Source: Rhizoctonia solani (Eukaryota; Basidiomycota; Agaricomycetes; Cantharellales; Ceratobasidiaceae). Taken from it: a stretch of 64,000 nucleotides of DNA. The stretch lies in NCBI RefSeq assembly GCF_016906535.1, contig NC_057372.1, forward strand, positions 3,329,501 through 3,393,500, written 5' to 3'. The position numbers and the translations under genes are program-made. Below the pieces are notes generated by a model. It was not told the DNA's origin. It ran no database searches and worked only from the letters and a program-made list of their open reading frames with translations. Positions 23,241-32,892 of the stretch are shown here, in pieces (the stretch's first letter is position 1; each line of letters opens with the position of its first letter).

Positions 23241-23507
23241 GGGTTATATCATTCAGTCACGGACTAATGCGATCAGAGTGGCTAAGATCAAGGCATCGGC
23301 GCCAAAGGGTGGCAAATAGTATAACTTGATTATTAAGGGCATTAAGCGCCGGATATCAGAGTATATCAAATTCATCCCACAAGTTGACCCGTAAATGCAG
23401 CAAGTGAAAGATGGGCTGATTACTCCAGACTCTAGTCCTACCCGCACCTTGAATAAAACCATGCCGCAGACCTATAATAAATAGTCTCAACCCGATACGA
23501 CATCCTT

Positions 23508-23740
23508 TCAGTCCAAGGATTCATGAACCAGTGAAATCCCAGCATGAATTGCAGACTGCAAGTCAAGCTTACGCGGATGAAATAGGTATCATGACTCCTC
23601 TAGCGACGTGAGAAAATACTTGGCTCTCCTCAAACATTTCATAAGGTAACACCCGACTAGCTTAATGGTTGGCTGCATGTACGACCTCCAGAGGATTCAT
23701 TCTTTGCTCACCTTCCTTCCCGTATGTGCTTATGCGCGCC
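23508..23740 (-). pseudogene. Orphan tail fragment of the P family
   Basis: Minus-strand translation gives EVVHAANH, a stop in place of Tyr, then ASRVLPYEMFEESQVFSHV and, after two more stops and a frame change, LQSAIHAGISLVHESLD. This matches P5's last exon segment by segment (NVANRYAAHVLLHG, EDGSQVFPPVAGR, LQPAIDAGILLVHELLE). Upstream, ISTYGKEGEQR matches P5's ISICGKLDEQE. No other part of the gene precedes it, so it is a partial duplicate between P4 and P5, already inactivated. Confidence 0.7.
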
Positions 23741-23955
23741 TGAAATCTGATGTACTCTTCAGTTGTCTTTTGGAAGGTACTCAAGAAACTCAGTATGCAC
23801 ATACTGCACACCACTTATTGATAGGAATTTTTTTTAAATACGTTTCTATTGTGCCAAACCAATAGATTCACAGGCTTATTGTGACGGGTAAACAGTCAAT
23901 TCAATGGGAACCTGACGGTATCTTCATTTTGAATGCAACTAACTCATAATTAAAA

Positions 23956-25515
23956 TCAAGCATCACAATTAAGCATTGGATCCTCTTGCTCCAACAACTC
24001 ATGAACAAGCAAAATCCCAGCATCAATAGCTGGCTGCAAACCTTGGGCATGGGCTTTTGAGATGGAGATTGAGGGCCTTCCAGCCACAGGGGGAAAGACC
24101 TGACTCCCGTCCTCCAGTGTTCCATGCAGGAGCACATGAGCAGCGTACCGGTTGGCTACATTCACTATTTTTATGGCATTGGCTTCTTGCTCATCTAGTT
24201 TCCCACATATGCTTATACACTCCTAAAGGTTGGCGTATGTATGAGTTATTTTTGAAATAAGCCAAAGGAGCTTACCTTGTATAGGTTATTTACTACTTTT
24301 GTTTTGCTTGTCAAGACCAATCTCAGCCTTTGGCATATAGGTTCCAGAGGGGAGGCCAAGCCTTTATCTAATAGAAGGGATGCTTGAGGATGCTTGGTGA
24401 AACCCAACAACTCCAAAAATTCTCTGTCCTGAGATGAGGAAATTATGAACCTTGTTGAGAGGGAACTAATTTGGGATTGATGATCTTTAACTGAGACCCA
24501 AAGTCAGAGTAGAAATATATGCTTTGTAAGAAAATCTATCCTACCTCTACTGGATCAAATGTTGTGGGCCCAATAGATACTGCACCCAATGGAAACTTGA
24601 TCCAACAAAGGAGGCAGGTTCTCTATGTTATAAGGTAAGAAAAGAATAGCTTCTCCCTTATGGGATATGAAACGGTTCATGGCGCTTTCTGGTAGTGACA
24701 ATCTAAATCTGCTGTTGAAATTGATCAAAGCGTGAGCAGCAACTTCACCACAAATCTAAGTGAGCAAGTTAGTTTGATCAAGGTTTTTTGGGAAATAATC
24801 AGGGCTTACCAATCTCAAGTAGTTTCTGATAGACATGCCGTCCAAGAATGGTATAATCTTTTGGTATTTGTTTGCAAAAAAGCAAATAAGTGGAAGGGTA
24901 TCAAACCCTTTGTCCAAAGCAAAGTATACAATGTTGCTTCCCAAGCTGAGTTGGGTTAAATTGACTGGGGTACTAGATATAGGGCTTATCTCCAAAGGTT
25001 TACTTTAGAATAAAAGCAGAGTAAATATTTCTTACTCAACGGGGAAATTGGTTGCTTCTGGATTGTTGGCATTGTTGCCAGTGTGTGCATCAGGAGAATG
25101 GCACTGGTTGGAGAATAGCAATGTTGCAACCGTCTTGTTATTCCCTTTGTCTTCTCTATTTAAGTAATTTAGTAAACCTATTGATAAGGATAAAATGCAG
25201 ATGCCAGCTTACGCAGACAATTGATCAGTTGAAAGGGCTCCAGAGTTGTTGCTGATATGTGTTTCATTGTTGATTTTGATTTGAATCAGACCTTTGCCAA
25301 CAGCCAATTCTAGACTAAGTTGAGTCACAAACTTGAGGGAAACTTCAGGCACTAAATCAGATACAAGTACTTGGTGATTTGACAATTGAGCAAAGGATGT
25401 TGGGCTCTTATAGGCAAGAGTTAAGGATGAAATGGTTGGCACAAAGCATGAGGTGGATTGGAGTCCATGAGCTAACATATTGTGAGCCTTGAGGTGCATG
25501 TAGTTGTATCCAATC
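23956..25515 (-). pseudogene. Paralogue P5, 3' part (downstream of the transposon nest)
   Basis: The exon starting at 25515 (GATTGG, after acceptor TTTCACAG) encodes DWIQLHAPQ-like sequence in which DWIQ aligns with the other paralogues, then LVPEVSLKFVTQLSLELAV. Module B follows: YFALDKGFDTLPLICFFA (24756-24995), KGEAILFLPYNIENLPPLL and GCSIYW (about 24560-24740), then a frame break in a G run where others read YWG...PVKQ and have a donor. The tail reads ISICGKLDEQ, NVANRYAAHVLLHG and LQPAIDAGILLVHELLE, with a stop at 23956. CpG is scarce here (about 8 in 1.3 kb by eye, against about 20 in 360 bp of P4). With its 5' half 25 kb away across a retrotransposon nest, the gene is very unlikely to make a full product. 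Confidence 0.7.
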
Positions 25516-25550
25516 CTGTGAAACATTGTCAATTTTTGTTCAGTTGAGAT

Positions 25551-25985
25551 TGTCGTAGACACACTCAATACCAGGGAATTTATTCCCATTTTCTCGAATT
25601 TAAACAAAGACAATTGGACAACATTTTCAATCACGTGACTTTGGCGCTTATATCATATGCTAAGCGCCAAGCCATGTCCCCACCCGCGCTTACTCAGCAT
25701 ACATAGCCACCTCCACCTATGACGTTATCATGACACATCAGTGACACATATGCATGAGTAAGGCCAACTGCGGAGCAGGGTTCTTATTGGTTATAGTATT
25801 GCATATATTGTATTTGTAATTAGCCCACCTCTGTAATATATAAGGAGGCCAACCAACCATGGTAACACCCAGGTCAATTACCTCTTGTCACATCCACTCA
25901 GTGTACAAGGGCCATACAGCCCAGTAACTACTTAGTTAAGCCACTTAGATTAGTCCACACTGCCTTAAGCGGCTTTGTTGTTGTA
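25551..25985 (+). repeat. Element C 5' LTR, first part
   Basis: It starts TGTCGTAGACACAC and is cut at 25985 by element D after the target TTGTA. It carries CACGTGA, GGCGCTTATATC, a TATATAAGG TATA box near 25840, and AGGTCAATTACCT about 30 nt further on, the presumed transcript start used as primer. Confidence 0.9.
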
Positions 25986-26547
25986 TGTTGTACACCACGG
26001 TAATGTGGGTACACGCTAATGGAGGCGGGTGCTTGTGGCCGTACTACTACACTAACTGATGTAAGACAACTAACTAAGGCTATACTACTAGCGCTTAAGG
26101 CGCTCTACTTCTAATCTACTGTTGGCGATGGGGCCTGAGGCCTGGGAGGTGTGATAGGTCAAGGGGGTGGTGAGCGTGTGAGAACTTCTAGGGGCCGGCT
26201 ACTTAGCTGGCTGGTAACCTTCTCTAATGTGTAAGAGACGAGGTAAAATCGACTTGGTGGTTCCAAGCGATTTCCCTGCTGTATATATAGACAAATGCAC
26301 GCTATCTACATGGTCTGTGCGCGTGAGAGAAAGAAGTAAGAAGACAAAATAAGAAGCGTGCTGCGGGCTGCGCAGAAGCGTGGATTTCTCCTAAGCGCCC
26401 TTGGCACGGCATCTCGGCGCGGCATCTCGGCATAATAAGCGCCGAGATCACGTGATCGAAAAACATAAGGTACAAGGTTCGGAAAAAATGCTAAAATTAA
26501 GACAAAAATTGTGCGAGTCTAATGGTATATGTTAGGGGATTGTAACA
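25986..26547 (-). repeat. Element D 3' LTR
   Basis: 562 bp, TGTTGTACACC...GATTGTAACA in plus coordinates. It is a near-identical partner of 31679-32240. Confidence 0.92.
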
Positions 26548-26560
26548 TTGCCCCCCCTTA
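26548..26560 (-). other. Polypurine tract of element D
   Basis: On the minus strand TAAGGGGGGGCAA abuts the 3' LTR; this is the usual primer site for plus-strand DNA synthesis. Confidence 0.7.
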
Positions 26561-29332
26561 AAGGCTCTTGGCGGAGTCACGAGCCTTTCTCAGTCGCGCC
26601 TTGTTGAAGCGTTGGATTTCCTCCTTGCTGTGTTCCAGGAGTTCTTCTGGCTCCCAGGAATTATCCTCCGGACCGTAACCCTTCCATTTGATCAGATAGA
26701 ACCATTTCCCTCGTTGTCTCTTGGAGTCAATGATCCGTTCCACTTCGTATTCTTCTTCCCCCTTGATTGTTTCTGGAGGGGGTCGTTCCGGGAGTGGTTG
26801 GCTTGGGGACTTGTGGACCTTGGATAATAGTCCTACGTAGAAGACGTCATGGATCTTAAGGGTATCCGGTAACTTGAGGCGGTAGGCGTGGGTGGAAATC
26901 TTCTCCGTGACTTCAAATGGTCCTAATCTCTTGGGGTCCAGTTTGTTGGAGTTTGTTCTGAGCTCCACGTTTTTCCCATCTAACCAGACTTTTTTGCCAA
27001 TTGAGTACTCCGGGGTTGTTCCTTTTATTCCTGCCATGCGTTCCTTCGTCATCCTGAGTGCGGATTCTGCCTCTTTCCATTCTTTTGCCAGGGTGTCAGC
27101 CACATGATCGGCTTCTGGGACGTTAGCTGGGACGTTGGATGGGCTCATGACTGGGTTCCTTCCATATACCAGTTCAAAGGGGGTTTTCCCGGTGGCGGAG
27201 TGTTTGGCGTTGTTATATGCGTATTCAGCCAAAGGTAGCCAGGTGGCCCAATCCGAATGATCAGCGGCTACGTAGGAGCGTAGGTAAAACTCAATGAATT
27301 GGTTTACCCTTTCCGTTTGTCCGTCTGACTTGGGGTGGTAAGCAGAGGAAAAAGCCGGTTTGACTCCAAGTCGTTGGTAGAGAGCCCTTAGGAATTTGCC
27401 GGTGAAGGTTGTTCCGCGGTCGGAGACTGTTTTGACCGGTAATCCGTGAAGTTTCCACACATGGGTGATGAACAGGTCTGCCAGGCCTTTTGCGGTAACT
27501 TTCTTGGACGTGGGGATGAAGTGCCCAAACTTGGAAAATGAGTCAATTACCACCAGGATAGCATCGTGGCCTTGTGATTTTGGAAACCCAGTGATGAAAT
27601 CGTACAAGATAGTGTGAAAGGGGAACGGGGGTACTTCTAAGGGTTTAAGCGCAATGACTGGTGCGTGGGCCCTTCTGTTGGATTGGCATACCGGGCAGCA
27701 TTCTACCCATTCCTTTGCCGATGACTTCATTCCCGGCCACCAGTAGTTCCTGTTGAGCAATTCTAGGGTCCGTTGTTGTCCTGGGTGCCCTGCCAGCGGT
27801 GAGTCATGATATTCTCGTAGAAGGCGCTCCTTCAGGATTTCCGAGTCTGGAACCACTAATTTTCCTCGGTACCAGAGGAGGTCCTCTTCCCAGTCGTAAT
27901 CTCTGTAAGCTTTGCGAATCGATGGTGGAGCATTATCCGCGTCTTCTGTGAGGAATTGGATGATGGGTTCCAGGGATGGGTCTTCCCTAAGCTTGGAGCG
28001 GATTTCCGTGACTATTTCAAGTTCCTCCTCTGACGTGTTGGCAAAAACCTTGGCCGGTAGCATAACTTCTGGATCTTGGGTGGAATCTACATAGTCCGCT
28101 CTTCTGGATAGGGCATCCGGCTTTCCTGACTGTTTCCCTGGGCGATAATGGATCTCAAAATTGAAATCGCTCAGGAAAATACGCCATCGCGCGTGTCTGC
28201 GGTTGAATGTCCTTGCCTGCATCCAGTATTCAAGGTTACGATGGTCAGTGAACACCTGTATGGGCCTCTCTGTTGCTTCCAGGAAGATACGCCATTCCTC
28301 CAATGCCTTGATGACAGCTAATAGTTCCTTGTCGTGCGTATCATAGTTAGCTTCAGCGCCTGAGAAGGATTTAGACATATAAGCGATTGGGTGAAGTCGG
28401 TTATCCTCTCCTCGCTGACTCAATATGGCTCCCATGGCTACGCCTGACGCGTCTGTTTCCAAATAGTAGGGGAGGCTGGGGTTGGAATGTATTAGGACGG
28501 GCAACCCAGTGACCAGGGATTTTAGTTCCTGAAAGGCAGCTTCCTCCAGGTTTCCCCATGACCAAGGGGTTTCCTTTTTTGTGAGGTTATGTAGGGGGCG
28601 CGCAACAGAGCTAAAATTGGGAATGAAACGGCGGAGGTAATTGACAAAACCCAAGAAAGCCTGGACCTGTTTGACCGTCTTGGGTTGAGGCCAGGATGTG
28701 ACAGCCTCAATCTTTTTCTGGTCCATGGAGAAGCCTGCTGGTGAAATAACAATTCCTAGATAATCCACTGTGGTGACGTGGAAGTGGCATTTTGACAATT
28801 TACAGAATAGCTGGTTTTTCATGAGCCTCGACAAGACTTCCCTGACATGATTAGGGTGCTCCTCTGGATTTTCCGAAAAGATCAAAATGTCATCCAGGTA
28901 AATGACCACTGTGACGTCAATTAGATCCCTAAACAAATCATTCATGAAATGTTGGAAGGCGGCTGGGGCGTTGGTAAGGCCAAAAGGCATCACTAGGTAT
29001 TCAAAAAGCCCATATTTAGTCCTGAATGCCGTCTTCCACTCATCTCCTTCTTTGATCCTGACGTTGTTATAACCCCAGCGTAGGTCGAGCTTTGTGAATA
29101 GTTTGGCATTCCGTAATTTGGCCATGAGATCATCCTGCCTGGGGAGAGGGTAGACATTTTTGTGGGTTACTTCGTTGAGTTTTCTGTAATCCACGACAAG
29201 CCTAAGGGAACCATCAGCCTTCTTGACAAACATGACAGGGGCTCCGGCAGATGAGGTACTGGGGCGGATCTTGCCCGTGGCTAGTTCTTCATCAATGTGT
29301 TGTTTAAGTGCCTTGGATTCCGCATCCGTCAT
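26558..29332 (-). CDS. pol: Element D pol: reverse transcriptase, RNase H, integrase, chromodomain
   Basis: This 924-residue open frame starts inside the protease-RT junction (MTDAESKALKQ); the true polyprotein begins further upstream. In order: RT with FTKLDLRWGYNN and the catalytic IYLDDILIFS (about residue 145); RNase H with YLETDASGVAMGAIL and the HDKELLAVIKALEEW segment; integrase zinc finger (HDSPLAGHPGQQR, then CCPVCQ), the DDE core (VVIDSFSKFGHF; VSDRGTTFTGKF; AYHPKSDGQTERVN); and a C-terminal chromodomain (EYEVERIIDSKR, WFYLIKWKGYGPEDNSWEP). Chromodomains steer integration toward particular chromatin in this group. Catalytic residues all look intact. Confidence 0.93.
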   Translation of the reverse strand: MTDAESKALKQHIDEELATGKIRPSTSSAGAPVMFVKKADGSLRLVVDYRKLNEVTHKNVYPLPRQDDLMAKLRNAKLFTKLDLRWGYNNVRIKEGDEWKTAFRTKYGLFEYLVMPFGLTNAPAAFQHFMNDLFRDLIDVTVVIYLDDILIFSENPEEHPNHVREVLSRLMKNQLFCKLSKCHFHVTTVDYLGIVISPAGFSMDQKKIEAVTSWPQPKTVKQVQAFLGFVNYLRRFIPNFSSVARPLHNLTKKETPWSWGNLEEAAFQELKSLVTGLPVLIHSNPSLPYYLETDASGVAMGAILSQRGEDNRLHPIAYMSKSFSGAEANYDTHDKELLAVIKALEEWRIFLEATERPIQVFTDHRNLEYWMQARTFNRRHARWRIFLSDFNFEIHYRPGKQSGKPDALSRRADYVDSTQDPEVMLPAKVFANTSEEELEIVTEIRSKLREDPSLEPIIQFLTEDADNAPPSIRKAYRDYDWEEDLLWYRGKLVVPDSEILKERLLREYHDSPLAGHPGQQRTLELLNRNYWWPGMKSSAKEWVECCPVCQSNRRAHAPVIALKPLEVPPFPFHTILYDFITGFPKSQGHDAILVVIDSFSKFGHFIPTSKKVTAKGLADLFITHVWKLHGLPVKTVSDRGTTFTGKFLRALYQRLGVKPAFSSAYHPKSDGQTERVNQFIEFYLRSYVAADHSDWATWLPLAEYAYNNAKHSATGKTPFELVYGRNPVMSPSNVPANVPEADHVADTLAKEWKEAESALRMTKERMAGIKGTTPEYSIGKKVWLDGKNVELRTNSNKLDPKRLGPFEVTEKISTHAYRLKLPDTLKIHDVFYVGLLSKVHKSPSQPLPERPPPETIKGEEEYEVERIIDSKRQRGKWFYLIKWKGYGPEDNSWEPEELLEHSKEEIQRFNKARLRKARDSAKSL

Positions 29333-29376
29333 GCCATATATGGGACCTGGGGATAATTTGGCGTCTGGGACAAGGT

Positions 29377-31155
29377 CTATGGATATATCATACTCCCTGT
29401 GTGGTGGGAGGACCTTGAATTCTTCTTTGCCAAATACCCTAGCAAACTCATGGTATTGAGGGGGAGATCTGCTAGAGGGTCTGGGTCTGCTTCTTCCTCG
29501 GAGGCAATCTGTACCTGTTCAGGGAATGTAACTAATCCCTGCTGCCAGTCAATAAGAGGAGCTTCTGCCGTTAACCAAGTCATGCCTAAAATTGCCGGGG
29601 TGCTGCCGATAGGGCAAACAAGAAAGGGAATGTGGTGGAAATGGCCATTGGCCGAGACCGCGAGTTGAACCTGGTGCCATATGCGACCAGTCTGAGAAAT
29701 GGTACCATCTAACATCCTCACTACTCGTGGATTTTCGAGTAGGGTTTTTGGGATTTTCAGTTTTTCTACTAGCGTGGGGGATATAAAATTGGAGGTAGCG
29801 CCAGAGTCAATGAGAGTTTTGATAGGGTCCGTCGGATAGTCACGCAGTATCATGTCTAGGAAGAGTAGAGGCTTTTTGTTTGAGTCCATTGCAATATTTA
29901 CAAATTCCGAAACAGATATATGCAATTCTAAATAGGAGACCAAGGGCTTGACGGTAGCTCTTGGCCTTACTCTTTTTCCAACTCGTCCTGGGCCACCTTG
30001 GCGGTTTCCTTGGGAGTGGCCTTCCAACCATTTGGGCATTGTTTGATGCCGTGCCCCTTTTGGCCGCACTTGACGCAAAAGGCCAGACGCGCGGCGACGG
30101 TCCCGTTCCTCCGGGGTGACATAGTTAGGGTCCTCAGATAGGCGGACTCTTGTTGTGGTAGTGGAGGTAGATGTGGTCGCGGTGACCGGGGACTTTGCGG
30201 GGGCCTTCTTTGGCCGATTTTCCTCATTTTTGCGGCGGATATTGTCAATTTTGATAGAGGCCGCGAAAATTGCCTCAAGTTTGTCAGGAATACTATCTTT
30301 GGTTGACAGTAATTCCTTGACCTTCCAGTGGAGGCCCTGCGTGAACTGCGCAATGTAGGCTTCCTTGTTCCAGTCTAATTCCGCCATTAAATTGCGGAAC
30401 TCCGTGACGTACTTGGAGGTGGTTGTGGTTTGGGAGAGGGCGGCAATTTTTCTGGCCGCGGCCCGCTTGGCATCTGGGTCGGCAAAGGTTTCCTTGAATT
30501 TTGCCGTTAAGGCCTGGATAGTGGTTGGGGGGTTGCCCTCGCCCTTGATGATGGACCCAATGATGGGGAGCGCCCAATCGGCTGCTTTGTCGGTCATGTG
30601 GTATAGAATCCACACAACCATCTGCTCTTCCTCGTCGAATTGATCCCTGTGAAGGGCGACCCAAAGCATCATTCAATCAAGCCATTGTGTGGCCTTGCGT
30701 CCCCTAGTGTCACCCTTATAAGGGTCTGGGAGGTCCATTTTGGGCCGTTTCACGCTGGAACCGGCGTCAAAGGGGGTAAGGGATCCTAGATGCCTTGCAG
30801 GCGTTCCCTGAGGCTCCTTTTTGGGGCGCCTTGGCTCTTCTTCCTCTTCTGAGTCAAATCCTGTCCCCCTAGATGGCCTGAAAGGGGCTTTGAGTCCAGG
30901 CCTAACCGTGCCTGGAGTGTTGGCTTCTCCCCCTGTATGGGTAGGGGGAGTGGTAGGCCCAGTCGCTGGGCCAGGCTTGGTTTGGGTTCTACCCTGGGCT
31001 GAATCCCCAACGAGGTCGTTGGTTTCCTTGCATAGGGCAGCAAGCTGGGTGATTTGCTTGCCCTGGGACTTGACTTGGTCCTGGAGGGACCCAACTTGGG
31101 AGGAGAGGGCTTGGATAGCCTCAAGGAGAGCGCTAATGGTCGGCTCCGGTTCCAT
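29377..31155 (-). pseudogene. gag: Element D gag-protease, with one nonsense codon and frame slips
   Basis: The N-terminal part (31155 to 30676) has a coiled-coil segment (LLEAIQALSSQVGSLQDQV), then an in-frame TGA at 30673-30675 after TQWLD, where TGG would be expected. The capsid-like part continues in the same frame (ALHRDQFDEEEQMVVWIL, AELDWNKEAYIAQFTQGL). The CCHC knuckle (CVKCGQKGHGIKQC) lies one frame away, at 29967-30353, ending in GAAAAAGAGTAA. The protease returns in the first frame with TLIDSGATSNFI. Near 29460-29464 a five-G run (C on the coding strand) is one base short of the pol frame. The knuckle-to-protease shift is -1, as in B; the other shifts look like damage or errors. 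Confidence 0.8.
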
Positions 31156-31663
31156 TCCTGGCAGGTCTCTCGGAGTGGGAGATGGGCTGCGAGTGGGTGG
31201 TTGGGAATGGGATGGAATGGAGCGGCGGCTGGAGCGGCTAGTAGGACGGGAGTAGGGATGGGGGACGCCAGAGCGTGTGGATGGAATAATGGATACGGCG
31301 TGGGGGAGGTAGATGCCTGATACAGGACTTATGAGCGGTTTTTGCGCAAGATGTTATTCGCTAACTCCTTGCGTCAAGCACCTAGCGTTGGACAATCCCT
31401 ACAGCAAATCAGCAGATCTGGCGATCGTGATATGTGCGGGTTTTTTGCAAGCGGGTGTTTCAGCTGTCTAGGAGCGCTACTTGCAGAGTTCCGGCAAAAC
31501 TCGTGGTATGCGGGCGATCAGAGCTCGTCAGCCTTATAGCAATTCGGTACTACGTGGGGGTGGGGAGCTTTTGATTATTATGCTCCGCAAGGTGGCCCCG
31601 ATCACGGTTATTTCCCTTGTGCTAGTACTGGGAGTCCTCTTGTTGTCAAACAAAGCCTACAGG

Positions 31664-31676
31664 AAGTCGATTTTAC
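31664..31676 (-). promoter_or_regulatory. Self-priming PBS of element D
   Basis: On the minus strand GTAAAATCGACTT lies 2 nt inside the 5' LTR. It is the exact reverse complement of the 13 nt beginning about 27 nt downstream of the LTR TATA box (31936-31948 in plus coordinates). No tRNA 3' end is matched that I can recognise. Confidence 0.7.
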
Positions 31677-31678
31677 AA

Positions 31679-32240
31679 TGTCGTACACCACGGTAATGTG
31701 GGTACACGCTAATGGAGGCGGGTGCTTGTGGCCGTACTACTACACTAACTGATGTAAGACAACTAACTAAGGCTATACTACTAGCGCTTAAGGCGCTCTA
31801 CTTCTAATCTACTGTTGGCGATGGGGCCTGAGGCCTGGGAGGTGTGATAGGTCAAGGGGGTGGTGAGCGTGTGAGAACTTCTAGGGGCCGGCTACTTAGC
31901 TGGCTGGTAACCTTCTCTAATGTGTAAGAGACGAGGTAAAATCGACTTGGTGGTTCCAAGCGATTTCCCTGCTGTATATATAGACAAATGCACGCTATCT
32001 ACATGGTCTGTGCGCGTGAGAGAAAGAAGTAAGAAGACAAAATAAGAAGCGTGCTGCGGGCTGCGCAGAAGCGTGGATTTCTCCTAAGCGCCCTTGGCAC
32101 GGCATCTCGGCGCGGCATCTCGGCATAATAAGCGCCGAGATCACGTGATCGAAAAACATAAGGTACAAGGTTCGGAAAAAATGCTAAAATTAAGAGAAAA
32201 ATCGTGCGAGTCTAATGGTATATGTTAGGGGATTGTAACA
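31679..32240 (-). repeat. Element D 5' LTR
   Basis: 562 bp. On the minus strand the LTR carries a CACGTGA/CGGCGCTTAT block, a TATATATA box (31975-31982) and the primer word AAGTCGATTTTAC (31936-31948). The duplicate TTGTA follows at 32241. Confidence 0.92.
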
Positions 32241-32401
32241 TTGTACTTAGATAGCTTGCCACCGCCTTAAGCAGTCTAGTTGTTGTAGGGTAGCAGCTTG
32301 TTGCCGTAGATAGGTTTGTTGTTGCCTTAAGCAACTTTATTGTTTGTACACCGCAGCCACAAGCGCCATCCCCCTTGACGCCCTAACAGACATTTAGGAC
32401 A
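32241..32401 (+). repeat. Element C 5' LTR, second part
   Basis: This resumes the LTR of C after element D, beginning with the duplicated TTGTA and ending GGACA. Together with 25551-25985, and counting TTGTA once, it makes 591 bp, the same as the 3' LTR. Confidence 0.9.
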
Positions 32402-32403
32402 CT

Positions 32404-32416
32404 AGGTAATTGACCT
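32404..32416 (+). promoter_or_regulatory. Self-priming PBS of element C
   Basis: AGGTAATTGACCT lies 2 nt after the LTR and is the exact complement of AGGTCAATTACCT in C's own LTR. Relative to B both partners carry one change at the same CpG, so pairing is preserved. Confidence 0.65.
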
Positions 32417-32892
32417 TAAGTTGGTTGCAAACCATGCCCACAAAGCACCACTCAGTCTCAACAAACAAGAAGGTCCCCTGTACTAGCACAAGGGAAATCA
32501 CCTGATTGGGCTTGCCTTTTGCTATCAATAATCAAACTAGCGTTGGCCCCAGGTAGTACCAAATTGCTATAAGGCAGATGGATTCTGATTGTCCACATAC
32601 CACTGGTCACCACACCCTTTGTCAGCGGAACTAGTCAGCAGATCCACCTGCTTGCAGAAAACCTGTTCCACATCACGCCCGTACACGGCAGTTGATTGGT
32701 CAATAGGGACTGTCCAATGCTAGGTGGTTGACACAAGTTCTTAGCGTTAGAACAATAAAGCAACCTATAAGCCCTGTTACAGGCACCATCTTCCCCACTT
32801 TGCCCACCATTACTTCCTGCACCCCCTCTTGCGCTTCCTCCTGCACCTCTCAGCGCACCGCTTCCCACCAAGGCTGCTCATACCCTCATGAG

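Larger units (their letters stand above)
25986..32240 (-). mobile_element. Element D: second chromovirus family, inserted in the LTR of C
   Basis: D is 6,255 bp with two 562-bp LTRs and the TTGTA duplication (25981-25985; 32241-32245), and it is read on the minus strand. The LTRs differ at only about four positions (two are CpG changes), so D is young. It has a 13-nt PBS (31664-31676), about 0.5 kb of leader, gag-protease (29377-31155), pol with chromodomain (26558-29332) and a polypurine tract beside the 3' LTR. It has one nonsense codon and apparent frame slips in gag-protease, so it is probably not autonomous as written. Confidence 0.9.

Noticed and set aside
26558..31155. Plus-strand open frames opposite element D pol and gag
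   Set aside because: They are antisense shadows of the retrotransposon frames and contain no domain.
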